A DNA stretch of 5,718 nucleotides from Deltaproteobacteria bacterium (lineage in GTDB: Bacteria; Myxococcota_A; UBA9160; SZUA-336). Location: assembly GCA_030624945.1 (NCBI GenBank), contig JAUXJB010000112.1:1-5718 (forward strand), read 5' to 3'. The notes beneath the pieces were generated by a model. The model was not told the origin of the DNA. It was given only the letters and a program-made list of their open reading frames with translations, and ran no database searches. Below are positions 1 through 5,718 of this stretch, piece after piece. The position numbers and the translations under genes were made by a program. Each line of letters opens with the position of its first letter. Positions within the stretch are counted from its first letter, which is position 1.

Positions 1-464
1 CCCGGCCCGAAGAGCCACTGGCTTCGCACGATCAGGTAGTCGGCACCCGACGCCCGGACGGCCTCCTCACCGCCGAGCTTGCTGCGCCCGTAAACGCCGA
101 GCGGATTTGCCGGCGCGTCCTCGAGAAGCGGGCGAGAGGTCTCGCCGTCGAAGATGTAATCCGTGCTCATGTGAACCAGAAGGGGTCCGGCCTTGCAAGC
201 TTCCGCCAGCAGGCGCGGCCCGAGCTCGTTCGCACGAGCGGCCTCGTCGGGCTGCGCCTCGCAGAGATCCACCTTGGTGTAGGCGGCACAGTTCAACACG
301 ACATCGGGACGCGTCTCTTCGATCGAGCGCGCCACGGCGGCTGCGTCCGCGATGTCCAGCTCCGCGTGCGGGTAGGCACTCGCCTCGATCTCGTACTCCG
401 CTGCCAACGCGAGCACCGACTGGCCGAGCTGTCCGGCCGCCCCGGTGACGAGCCAACGGCTCAC
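1..464 (-). CDS. rmlD: dTDP-4-dehydrorhamnose reductase (RmlD/RfbD family), 3' end cut by window edge
   Basis: By family, this enzyme is the NAD(P)H-dependent last step of dTDP-L-rhamnose synthesis, a cytoplasmic supplier of rhamnose for O-antigen or other surface polysaccharide. Reading the minus strand from a GTG at 464 gives an open frame of 154 codons to the window edge. It starts MSRWLVTGAAGQLGQ, a Rossmann nucleotide-binding motif with the glycine-rich TGAAGQLG at residues 7-14. Next come the NCAAYTKVDLCE block (58-69), the MSTDYIFDG block holding the catalytic Ser/Thr region (99-107), and the short-chain reductase signature YGRSK (Tyr125, Lys129). The last readable residues are RSQWLFGP, the usual RmlD segment after the catalytic helix. 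About half of a typical protein of roughly 290 residues is present; the C-terminal substrate domain is missing. The GTG overlaps the stop of the SPOR gene (GTGA), suggesting translational coupling. Other extended-SDR sugar reductases are possible, but the motif set fits RmlD best. Confidence 0.9.
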   Translation of the reverse strand, partial: MSRWLVTGAAGQLGQSVLALAAEYEIEASAYPHAELDIADAAAVARSIEETRPDVVLNCAAYTKVDLCEAQPDEAARANELGPRLLAEACKAGPLLVHMSTDYIFDGETSRPLLEDAPANPLGVYGRSKLGGEEAVRASGADYLIVRSQWLFGP

Positions 465-1012
465 TCGCTGGTAATCCACGTGTCGTACCCGAGCGTCTCC
501 AGACGCTGCCCGAGCGCCTCTACCGGCTCCTCTCCGCGAGGGGCGACGCGCACGCGCAAGCGGGGCCCCGACCTCGGTCGCGTACCGCTCACGAAAGCAT
601 CGAATCCGCGGTCGCGTAAGTGCGCCACCAGCCGCTCCGCCTCTGCGCGCTCGCTGTACGCGCGCACCTGCACGACGGAACCCGACCTGTCCCGCGCGGT
701 CTCGATCCGAGTCGTCGGCTCGGTTGCCGGTGGCCGCGCTCCCGCGGCTACCGCTGGCAACGGCTCAGCCTGGATTGCATAGAACTCGGTCAGTTTCACC
801 TCGTCGGGTGGTTTCGGACCGGCGCTCTCGATCTCTAGAGACTGCACGGGTCCCAGCCAGGCGTGCATGAGCAGTCGGGGGGCATCCAGCAGGGAGCCCG
901 CGAGCAGACCCCCGCAGGCGCCGACCGAGAGCAGCAGGGCCGACCGGACGAAGCTCCCGAACGCGCTCCGTCGCGCGCTCTCGCCGCCTTGCCCGATCTC
1001 CTTTCTGGACAT
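461..1012 (-). CDS. membrane-anchored protein with C-terminal SPOR-like domain
   Basis: SPOR domains bind denuded peptidoglycan glycan strands and often bring proteins to the division septum; that role is inferred here from family knowledge. The 183-residue protein has a basic N-terminus (residues 1-23), then one hydrophobic segment (about 24-42, ALLLSVGACGGLLAG), predicting a single-pass inner-membrane protein with its C-terminus in the periplasm. Residues about 60-108 form a Pro/Ala/Glu/Thr-rich linker. Residues about 110-181 show the SPOR pattern: a VVQVRAY strand, an Ala/Leu-rich helix (AEAERLVAHLRDRG), an FDAFVSG strand, LRVRVAP, a second helix and a final YDTWI strand. Two positions often glycine in SPOR domains (VQVGAF, RVGP) are Arg and Ala here, so glycan binding is not assured. 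The ATG lies one nucleotide after the argS stop (TGAGATG) with no clear Shine-Dalgarno, so it probably depends on reinitiation after argS. Its 3' end overlaps the next gene. Confidence 0.82.
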   Translation of the reverse strand: MSRKEIGQGGESARRSAFGSFVRSALLLSVGACGGLLAGSLLDAPRLLMHAWLGPVQSLEIESAGPKPPDEVKLTEFYAIQAEPLPAVAAGARPPATEPTTRIETARDRSGSVVQVRAYSERAEAERLVAHLRDRGFDAFVSGTRPRSGPRLRVRVAPRGEEPVEALGQRLETLGYDTWITSE

Positions 1013-1013
1013 C

Positions 1014-2690
1014 TCACATGCGTTCCGGCGCAGCGATTCCGAGGAGCTTCAGGCCGTTCGCGAGCGTCGTGCGGATCGCACTCACCAGCCCCAGACGCGC
1101 CACCGAGAGCCCTCGATCATCCGACAGGACGCGGTGTCGCTTGCCGTCCGAGATATAGCTGTGGAACGTGGTGGCCAGGTCGAGGAGGTAGCGCGCCACC
1201 TCCTGCGGCTCCCGCGCCTCCGAGGCGTGAGTCACGAGCTCCGGAAAGCGTTCCAGAACCTTGGCCAGCTCGAGCTCGGTGGGAGATTCGAGCCGATCCC
1301 ACGCGATCTCCTCGGGGGCCGGGAGCGTGATCCCGCGACTCTCCCCCATGCGAATCAAGCTACACAGCCGAGCATGCGCGTACTGGATCTTGTAAACCGG
1401 GTTGCGCTCCGAGCGCTCTCGCGCCAGCTCGACGTCGAAGTCAATATGCGTGTCGCCGCGTCGCTCGATCATGAAGTAGCGAAATACATCGGGCCCGACC
1501 TCGTCCAGGAGCTTATCGATCGTGATGAACGAGGCTTTTCGCGTGGACATCTTCACGATTTCACCGGCCTGTCGCAGGTTGACCCACTGGTAGATCACCA
1601 CCTCTATGCGCTCTGCTGCGCCTCCAAGCGCCTGGATCGCGGCCCGCACGTAGGGGAATTGCTCGATGTGATCGGGACCCAGCACATCGATAATGGTATC
1701 GAATCCGCGGCGTAGACTCTCTCGGTGATAGGCGATATCGGGGAGCAGATACGTCGGCTCCTCCGTCGATTTCACCAGTACGCGGTCCCGGTCCAGCCCG
1801 AGTTCCGACGACCGCAGCCAGACGGCCCCGTCTCTTTCGTAGACAAGGCCTTTGGCCTTCAGGTCCGCGAGAGCTTCTTCGACGCGGCCTTCCGCGTACA
1901 GGGATTGCTCGTTGTAGTACTCGTCGAAGTGGATTCCGAGATCTTTGAGTGTCCGATCGATGTCGGCGAACATCGCGCTCTCCGCGCGCTTCTTGAATTG
2001 GTCCTCGTCCGCCTCCAGCCAGCCTCGCTCCTGCTCGGCGGAAAGCTGCTCTGCGACGCGAATCAGATATTCGCCCTGATAGCCATCCTCCGGGAGCCGC
2101 GAGTCGATCCCGAGCTCTTGTTCGTAGCGAGCTCGCAGAGACTGCGCGAGGACTCGCATCTGCCGACCACCATCGTTGAAGTAATACTCGCGCTTGACTT
2201 CGTGTCCGGTAGCCTCGAGCAGGCGGGCGATCGAATCACCGAGGACAGCATTGCGGCCGTGACCGATCGTCAGCGGTCCGGTGGGGTTGGCGGAGACGAA
2301 CTCCACCATGACGCGTCTTCCGCTCCCGGCCTCGCTACAGCCGAAGGACACGCCTTCGCGCAGGATACGGCTGAGGAGATCGTCCCAGTGGGACCTCGCG
2401 AGAAAAAAGTTCAGGAATCCCGGTCCGGCGATCTCCATCTTCGCGACGATTCCCTCGGGATCGAGCAGGGCTCGTTGGATTCGCTCGGCGATCTCACGAG
2501 GAGAACAGCCGAGTGCCTTGCCCAGCACCATCGCGGCGTTTGTGGCGAAGTCACCGTGATCCGCACTCTTGGTCGGAACGACCTGCACGGCGTCGAGGCG
2601 CTCGAGTCCTTTCGCGTCGATCTCCTGGACGACCTTCTCCGCGCTCTCTCGGACAAGTGCGAGTAGTCGCTCGCGGACTTCGAGATCCAC
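1014..2690 (-). CDS. argS: arginyl-tRNA synthetase
   Basis: ArgRS is a cytoplasmic class I synthetase that charges tRNA-Arg with arginine using ATP. The 558-residue product has the family's usual length and domain order. The N-terminal additional domain (about 1-110) includes DHGDFATNAAM and GPGFLNF, typical of ArgRS tRNA D-loop recognition. The Rossmann catalytic core starts at FVSANPTGPLTIGHGRNA (131-148), with the HIGH-equivalent reading TIGH (141-144). The NDGGRQ block (172-177) and the VLGPDH block (336-341) follow. The KMSKS loop reads KMSTR (380-384). The helical DALR-type anticodon-binding domain covers about 430-558, includes YKIQYAHAR, and ends in the characteristic LLGIAAPERM. I chose the GTG start because a G-rich Shine-Dalgarno lies 8 nt upstream and the N-terminus aligns in length with the family. 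It lies 21 nt after the ftsB-like gene and 1 nt before the SPOR gene. The His-to-Thr change at the first HIGH position is the only oddity. Confidence 0.98.
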   Translation of the reverse strand: MDLEVRERLLALVRESAEKVVQEIDAKGLERLDAVQVVPTKSADHGDFATNAAMVLGKALGCSPREIAERIQRALLDPEGIVAKMEIAGPGFLNFFLARSHWDDLLSRILREGVSFGCSEAGSGRRVMVEFVSANPTGPLTIGHGRNAVLGDSIARLLEATGHEVKREYYFNDGGRQMRVLAQSLRARYEQELGIDSRLPEDGYQGEYLIRVAEQLSAEQERGWLEADEDQFKKRAESAMFADIDRTLKDLGIHFDEYYNEQSLYAEGRVEEALADLKAKGLVYERDGAVWLRSSELGLDRDRVLVKSTEEPTYLLPDIAYHRESLRRGFDTIIDVLGPDHIEQFPYVRAAIQALGGAAERIEVVIYQWVNLRQAGEIVKMSTRKASFITIDKLLDEVGPDVFRYFMIERRGDTHIDFDVELARERSERNPVYKIQYAHARLCSLIRMGESRGITLPAPEEIAWDRLESPTELELAKVLERFPELVTHASEAREPQEVARYLLDLATTFHSYISDGKRHRVLSDDRGLSVARLGLVSAIRTTLANGLKLLGIAAPERM

Positions 2691-2698
2691 TACTGGTG

Positions 2699-2704
2699 TC
2701 CCCC
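2699..2704 (-). promoter_or_regulatory. ribosome binding site of argS
   Basis: On the minus strand the short ftsB-argS spacer contains GGGGGA, a one-mismatch Shine-Dalgarno, 8 nt before the GTG at 2690. It supports the GTG start over any internal ATG. Confidence 0.6.
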
Positions 2705-2711
2705 AGGTGTC

Positions 2712-3044
2712 TCAACGTTTGCCAACGCTCGGCATCCGTACGACGACTTCTCCGCGGCGCACCATGCCGAGGCGCGCCCGAACTGCCATCTCGATCTGAT
2801 CCGGATCGGAACGCAGTCCGTGCACCAGCGCCAAGAGGCGCCGCTTCTCGGCCTCCATGTGACTCACCCGACTCCGCGCCTGACGAGCCTGCTCGCGAAG
2901 CCCGAACATCGTCGCCATCCCCTCGCTATGATCCAACCCGAGCGCGATCATGGCGCCGCTCAGCGCGACCACGGGCCCGAGAGCCAGGGCCATTCTGCGC
3001 ACCCAGATCCTACGGGTTGGGCGCTTCCCGCCCCGCTCAGCCAT
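2712..3044 (-). CDS. FtsB/DivIC-family septum formation initiator protein
   Basis: This family consists of small bitopic membrane proteins that pair with FtsL and FtsQ (or FtsL and DivIB) and activate septal peptidoglycan synthesis by FtsWI. From the ATG at 3044 the product is 110 residues. It has a very basic cytoplasmic head (1-18), one transmembrane helix (about 19-36, ALALGPVVALSGAMIALG), and a charged helical stretch (about 46-78) with hydrophobic residues spaced as in a coiled coil. The tail LRSDPDQIEMAVRARLGMVR followed by GEVVVRMP is the family signature, in which an Asp-rich turn precedes a helix ending in 'LGM..GE'. A longer in-frame start at ATG 3065 would add seven residues and lengthen the overlap with tlpA to 29 nt. 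Neither start has a good Shine-Dalgarno. I prefer 3044 because it overlaps the tlpA stop by 8 nt (ATGGCTGA), but this is not certain. FtsB versus DivIC naming cannot be settled from sequence alone. Confidence 0.85.
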   Translation of the reverse strand: MAERGGKRPTRRIWVRRMALALGPVVALSGAMIALGLDHSEGMATMFGLREQARQARSRVSHMEAEKRRLLALVHGLRSDPDQIEMAVRARLGMVRRGEVVVRMPSVGKR

Positions 3045-3576
3045 CGAGGAGGCGCCTGACCGCATTCACGTAGCGCGGCTGGTCCCAGTCCCGAGGTCCG
3101 ATGAAGCGCTCGATCAGATGCCCGTCGACACCGATCAGAAAAGTTTCCGGGACCCCACTCGCCTTGTACGCCACGTACGCTCGTTGTTCGGGATCGAGAA
3201 GGATCGGAAAGCTCAGATCGAACTCCTCTTCGAAAGCGCTGATCATGGCATCCGAACCCGGCCCATCGATGCTCACGGCGAGAATTTCGAAGTCCTCATC
3301 GGGAAACTGGCGATACAGTCGGTCTAGAGACGGCGCCTCCTCCCGGCAAGGGGCGCACCACGTCGCCCAGAAGTTGACGAAGACGACGTGGCCGCGGAAC
3401 TCCGATAAAGAGCTCGATGGGCCTTCGAGCGTAGCGAGCGAGAAGTTGGGGGCGAGTGCCCCAACGCGCATGGGAGGTGCCGTCGTTCCCCGAATCCCGA
3501 CGAGGATCCCCGCACCTACCGCCGCGACTGCCACGGCGATCAGCAAAGGGACTGCTCGCCGGCGCGAAGAGGTCAA
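3037..3576 (-). CDS. membrane-anchored TlpA/ResA-family thiol-disulfide oxidoreductase
   Basis: Members of this family reduce disulfides on the outer face of the inner membrane, for example on apocytochrome c or copper-site proteins; which substrate applies here is unknown. The 179-residue protein starts with a basic head (Ser-Ser-Arg-Arg-Arg) and an uncleaved-looking signal anchor (about 9-28). The thioredoxin-like domain begins with GALAPNFSLATL (39-50), the entry motif of the AhpC-TSA/redoxin family. The active site is FWATWCAPCREE, with Cys74 and Cys77, followed by the ILAVSID strand (98-104). The cis-proline loop is GVPETFLI (Pro143). The central insert (about 105-130) is typical of TlpA/ResA. 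The start is a TTG whose last two bases lie in the rplQ stop (TTGA). No Shine-Dalgarno is visible, so expression probably depends on translation of rplQ. Later starts would remove the membrane anchor. ResA- or CcmG-like roles are possible, but no cytochrome maturation genes are in view. Confidence 0.93.
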   Translation of the reverse strand: MTSSRRRAVPLLIAVAVAAVGAGILVGIRGTTAPPMRVGALAPNFSLATLEGPSSSLSEFRGHVVFVNFWATWCAPCREEAPSLDRLYRQFPDEDFEILAVSIDGPGSDAMISAFEEEFDLSFPILLDPEQRAYVAYKASGVPETFLIGVDGHLIERFIGPRDWDQPRYVNAVRRLLDG

Positions 3577-3959
3577 TTCGCCGAATCGCTCGAAGCGGAC
3601 TCACCTTCCGGGATCAGTTGAATGATCGCCATCTCGGCGCTGTCGCCGACACGGCGGCCGATCTTCATCACCCGCGTGTAGCCTCCCGCCCGTTCGTGAT
3701 ACCGCTTCGACAATGTGTCGAAAACCTTCGCGGCAACCGCCTTGCTGCGAATGGTTCTCAGTGCATGACGCCGGGCATGCAAGGTACCGCGCTTGCCCAG
3801 AGTGATCATGCGCTCGGCGACTCGACGTACCTCTTTTGCCTTGGCGTCCGTCGTCCGTACTTGCTCGTGCTCGAGCAGAGACGTCACCAGGTTCCGCAGC
3901 ATCGCTTTGCGATGCGACGGGCTGCGTCCGAGCTTTCGATGGTCCTTGCGGTGCCGCAT
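3573..3959 (-). CDS. rplQ: 50S ribosomal protein L17
   Basis: L17 is a large-subunit protein at the 23S rRNA surface near the exit tunnel. The product is 128 residues and begins [20 protein letters not shown], the near-invariant L17 start. Residues 21-40 ([20 protein letters not shown]) and the segment [20 protein letters not shown] (91-110) are also diagnostic. The C-terminal tail is a short Ser-rich extension. An in-frame ATG at 3983 would add eight residues (MRASERRT) and overlap the rpoA end. I reject it because the family starts at MRHRK and the 3959 ATG sits 10 nt after the rpoA stop. The Shine-Dalgarno is weak (GAGA only), fitting coupling to rpoA. L17 usually closes the alpha operon, but here its stop overlaps the next gene and no terminator follows. 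Confidence 0.98.
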   Translation of the reverse strand: MRHRKDHRKLGRSPSHRKAMLRNLVTSLLEHEQVRTTDAKAKEVRRVAERMITLGKRGTLHARRHALRTIRSKAVAAKVFDTLSKRYHERAGGYTRVMKIGRRVGDSAEMAIIQLIPEGESASSDSAN

Positions 3960-3969
3960 TGTGCGTCTC

Positions 3970-4983
3970 TCAGATGCCCTCACGCATGCGATCGAGCTCC
4001 CGTCGGGCCGGGAAACCCTCGAGCTTCATACCGAACTCGAGACTCAAACCGGCGAGGATCTCCTTGAGCTCGTTGAGGGATTTCCGACCGAAGTTCTTCG
4101 TCTTCAACATGTCCTGCTCGCCGCGCTGCACGAGCTCGCCTATGTACTTGACATCGGCGTTCTGCAGGCAGTTTGCCGAGCGAACGGATAGCTCCAGCTC
4201 TTCGACGAGTCGATAGAGGACTTCGTTTGGCTGCTGGGTGAGCTCCACCAAGCTGCTCTCGATGTCTTCTTCAAAGTTGATGAAGATCGAGAGCTGATCC
4301 TTGAGGATCTTCGCAGCAAAGGCGAGTGCATCCGCCGGTACGATGGAGCCATCGGTCCAGATCTCCAGATCGAGCTTGTCGTAATCCGTCTCGCGACCAA
4401 CGCGTGCATTCGTGACAGTGTAATTTGCCTTCCGAACCGGCGAGTAGATCGAATCGATCGGGATGGTTCCGATCGGCTGCTCCTCGCGCGCGTTTTTCTC
4501 GGCCAGCACGAAGCCCTTGCCGACTTCCACGGTCGCTATCAGATCAAGGGTGGCGTCTTTGGAAAGGGTTGCGATGTGGTGGTTCGGATCGAGGATCTCC
4601 ACGGTCGAGTCCGGCGAAACGAAGTCGCCCGCAACGAGCGTTGCAGGCCCCTGCTTCGTCGCCCGGATCTCCTTCGGCTGGAGCGAGTTCGATCTCAGCC
4701 GCACCTCTTTCAGATTCAGGACGATATCGGTGACGTCTTCCAACACCCCCGGAATCGTCGTGAACTCGTGCGGCACCCCTTCGACCCGGATCGACGTGAT
4801 CGCGGACCCCTGGAGCGACGAGAGCAAGACCCTGCGCAGGGCATTGCCCAGGGTTAGCCCGAAGCCTCTCTCGAGGGGGGCGCACTCGAAGCGACCGTAG
4901 GTGTCGCTCAGGTCGTCCTCGATTTCGATACGTCTCGGTCGAATCAAGTCTTGCCAGTTCTTGACCATCAGATCGACGTTCAT
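3970..4983 (-). CDS. rpoA: DNA-directed RNA polymerase subunit alpha
   Basis: The alpha subunit dimerises to start assembly of RNA polymerase and uses its C-terminal domain to bind promoter UP elements and activators. The 337-residue product has the standard two-domain layout. The N-terminal dimerisation and assembly domain (about 1-240) includes [20 protein letters not shown] (40-59). A linker covers about 241-254. The C-terminal domain (about 255-322) is a helix-hairpin-helix fold containing SVRSANCL and [18 protein letters not shown]. By motif alignment, the DNA-contact residues known from E. coli are all present (Arg268, Asn271, Cys272, Lys294, Gly299, Lys301, Ser302 and Glu305), so UP-element recognition should be intact. 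The ATG is preceded by a perfect GGAGG with a 6-nt spacer. The gene follows rpsD after 74 nt and precedes rplQ by 10 nt, the canonical alpha-operon order. Confidence 0.99.
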   Translation of the reverse strand: MNVDLMVKNWQDLIRPRRIEIEDDLSDTYGRFECAPLERGFGLTLGNALRRVLLSSLQGSAITSIRVEGVPHEFTTIPGVLEDVTDIVLNLKEVRLRSNSLQPKEIRATKQGPATLVAGDFVSPDSTVEILDPNHHIATLSKDATLDLIATVEVGKGFVLAEKNAREEQPIGTIPIDSIYSPVRKANYTVTNARVGRETDYDKLDLEIWTDGSIVPADALAFAAKILKDQLSIFINFEEDIESSLVELTQQPNEVLYRLVEELELSVRSANCLQNADVKYIGELVQRGEQDMLKTKNFGRKSLNELKEILAGLSLEFGMKLEGFPARRELDRMREGI

Positions 4984-5057
4984 ACACGTCCTCCAAACGT
5001 TGTCTCTTGGCTTGCGTTGGTCCGTTTACCTGGAATGTCTTGTCGCGTCACTTCGGA
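4984..5057 (-). promoter_or_regulatory. rpsD-rpoA spacer with possible weak hairpin over the rpoA RBS
   Basis: This 74-nt stretch is the longest non-coding segment here. On the minus strand CCAACG (5020-5015) can pair with CGTTTGG (4999-4993) through six base pairs with one bulged T and a 15-nt loop. The second arm includes the first two bases of the rpoA GGAGG, so folding could partly mask the ribosome binding site. The stem is short and its stability was not calculated. I see no convincing sigma-70 promoter: GTGACG and TAAACG are 17 nt apart but match the consensus poorly. There is also no GC hairpin plus T-run terminator. The spacer may simply be an untranslated linker with its own strong RBS. 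Confidence 0.3.
4990..4994 (-). promoter_or_regulatory. strong ribosome binding site of rpoA
   Basis: On the minus strand a perfect GGAGG lies 6 nt before the rpoA ATG at 4983. It is the best Shine-Dalgarno in the window and fixes the start. Its first two G residues also form the end of a possible hairpin arm (see the spacer entry). Confidence 0.85.
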
Positions 5058-5684
5058 TCACCGCGAATAAAGCTCGATGATGAGTTGCTCCTGGATCGGG
5101 AGCGTCACCTCTTCGCGAACAGGGTCTGCAATCACGCTTCCCTGCATCTTCTCCTTGTCGATCTCGAGCCAGCTCGGGATCGTTCGGGCTTCCAACGCGT
5201 CGAGCGCCCCCGCTATTCGGTCGGCTTTCTTTCCACGCTTGGTCAACCCGATCACATCACCCTTGCGAACCCGATAAGAGGGGATGTTGACCTTGCGGCC
5301 GTTGACCGTAAAGTGGCCATGCCTCACCAGTTGCCGTCCTTCGCTGCGCGACGTTACAAAGCCGGTTCGGTGGACCACGTTGTCGAGCCGTCGCTCGAGC
5401 AGCGCCATCAAATTCTCACCCTTTACACCCCGCATTCGGTCGGCTTCCTTGACGGTCTTGCGAAACTGGGCCTCGAGAACTCCGTAGATGCGGCGAACCT
5501 TCTGCTTCTCGCGCAACTGGAGCCCGTAGTCGGAGAACTTGGGGCGAGCCTGGCCGTGCTGGCCGGGCGGATAGTTGCGCCTTTCGATGGCGCAATGGTC
5601 CGTGAAGCAGCGATCGCCCTTGAGGAAGAGCTTCATCCCCTCACGTCGGCAAAGTCGACAGACTGGACCTCGATAGCGTGCCAA
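5058..5684 (-). CDS. rpsD: 30S ribosomal protein S4, zinc-ligand (C+) type
   Basis: S4 is a primary 16S rRNA binder that nucleates assembly of the 30S body. In some bacteria it also represses its own operon. The 208-residue product begins [16 protein letters not shown] and has four cysteines spaced as in zinc-binding S4 proteins such as that of Thermus: Cys9, Cys12, Cys26 and Cys31. The YPPGQHGQ motif (39-46) follows. The S4 RNA-binding domain spans about 98-160, with [15 protein letters not shown] and the [18 protein letters not shown] segment. The protein ends LIIELYSR, the classic S4 tail. The start is TTG, chosen because it gives the conserved MARY N-terminus and has GGGAG 7 nt upstream. 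It lies 12 nt after the rpsK stop. Confidence 0.98.
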   Translation of the reverse strand: MARYRGPVCRLCRREGMKLFLKGDRCFTDHCAIERRNYPPGQHGQARPKFSDYGLQLREKQKVRRIYGVLEAQFRKTVKEADRMRGVKGENLMALLERRLDNVVHRTGFVTSRSEGRQLVRHGHFTVNGRKVNIPSYRVRKGDVIGLTKRGKKADRIAGALDALEARTIPSWLEIDKEKMQGSVIADPVREEVTLPIQEQLIIELYSR

Positions 5685-5688
5685 GCGG

Positions 5689-5696
5689 CCTCTCCC
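5689..5696 (-). promoter_or_regulatory. ribosome binding site of rpsD
   Basis: GGGAGAGG on the minus strand lies between the rpsK stop and the TTG at 5684. The GGGAG core is 7 nt from the start codon, supporting TTG as the true start of rpsD. Confidence 0.65.
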
Positions 5697-5718
5697 TTAT
5701 CCTCTGCGCCGCTTGGGC
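5697..5718 (-). CDS. rpsK: 30S ribosomal protein S11, last six codons only
   Basis: Only the 3' end lies in the window. The minus strand reads Pro-Lys-Arg-Arg-Arg-Gly followed by TAA (5699-5697). This matches the basic C-terminal tail of S11, which normally ends in a 'RPPK.RR' type motif next to the 16S rRNA. The identification rests on this short tail plus position: rpsK directly precedes rpsD in the alpha operon of most bacteria, and the 12-nt spacing fits. The rest of the gene is beyond the right edge. Confidence 0.8.

Noticed and set aside
67..456. 129-residue minus-strand open frame in another frame over rmlD
   Set aside because: Its Arg/Gly-rich composition is typical of an out-of-frame GC-rich reading. 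The adjacent frame gives a full set of RmlD motifs.
171..782. 203-residue plus-strand open frame opposite rmlD and the SPOR gene
   Set aside because: It spans two real minus-strand genes with clear family motifs. The translation is Arg/Ser-rich, low in structure and matches nothing I recognise.
832..841. Perfect 10-bp palindrome TCTCTAGAGA
   Set aside because: It is short, lies inside the SPOR coding region and has no partner copy or promoter context, so I treat it as chance.
998..1003. AAGGAG just inside the SPOR coding start, resembling a Shine-Dalgarno
   Set aside because: No ATG, GTG or TTG follows at a suitable distance. It encodes Lys-Glu in the SPOR protein and is likely chance.
835..1017. 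60-residue minus-strand frame starting at the ATG that overlaps the argS end
   Set aside because: It covers the start of the SPOR gene in a different frame and shows no domain. The SPOR frame has a membrane segment and a recognisable domain.
1725..2666. 313-residue open frame on the plus strand, antisense to argS (also 867-1715, 282 residues)
   Set aside because: Both lie in exact codon register opposite argS. There, antisense stops need TTA, CTA or TCA codons in argS, which GC-rich genes avoid. The translations show no recognisable domain and argS is unambiguous.
3960..3983. Longer rplQ start adding eight residues
   Set aside because: L17 proteins begin at MRHRK, and the extension overlaps the rpoA C-terminal codons without added conservation.
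1..5718. Novel mobile, defence or CRISPR-like system
   Set aside because: All the coding space is taken by recognisable families. There are no clustered repeats, terminal inverted repeats, transposase or integrase motifs, tRNA genes or long intergenic regions.

Overview
The window is a GC-rich, gene-dense stretch in which every supported gene lies on the minus strand, so the biological order runs from right to left. It begins with the end of the conserved alpha ribosomal operon (rpsK 3' end, rpsD, rpoA, rplQ). It continues without a visible terminator or promoter gap into a second group: a membrane-anchored TlpA/ResA-type thioredoxin, an FtsB/DivIC-type division protein, argS, a membrane protein with a SPOR-like domain, and the 5' part of an RmlD-type dTDP-4-dehydrorhamnose reductase that runs off the left edge.

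The organism is a bacterium with a strongly GC-biased genome. A membrane-anchored thioredoxin, an FtsB-like protein and a SPOR protein together suggest a diderm (Gram-negative) cell. An argS followed by a SPOR gene, together with a zinc-ligand-containing S4, is compatible with a deltaproteobacterial-type lineage (Myxococcota, Desulfobacterota or an uncultured relative). This placement is inference and nothing in the window proves it.

Junctions, in transcription order: rpsK-rpsD 12 nt; rpsD-rpoA 74 nt (the only sizeable gap); rpoA-rplQ 10 nt; rplQ-tlpA overlapping as TTGA; tlpA-ftsB overlapping by 8 nt (or 29 nt with the longer start); ftsB-argS 21 nt; argS-SPOR 1 nt; SPOR-rmlD overlapping as GTGA. 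This reads as one co-transcribed, largely translationally coupled unit. It links transcription and translation machinery (S11, S4, RNA polymerase alpha, L17, ArgRS) to envelope and division functions (thioredoxin, FtsB, SPOR, and probably dTDP-rhamnose synthesis). Four of the eight visible starts are not ATG (TTG for rpsD and tlpA, GTG for argS and rmlD).

I see no RNA gene, insertion sequence, CRISPR array, phage element or defence system, and no intergenic stretch over 300 bases. Most of the content is housekeeping. The points worth a second look are the gene order, the tight coupling, a possible hairpin overlapping the rpoA ribosome binding site, and some departures from family consensus in ArgRS and the SPOR domain.
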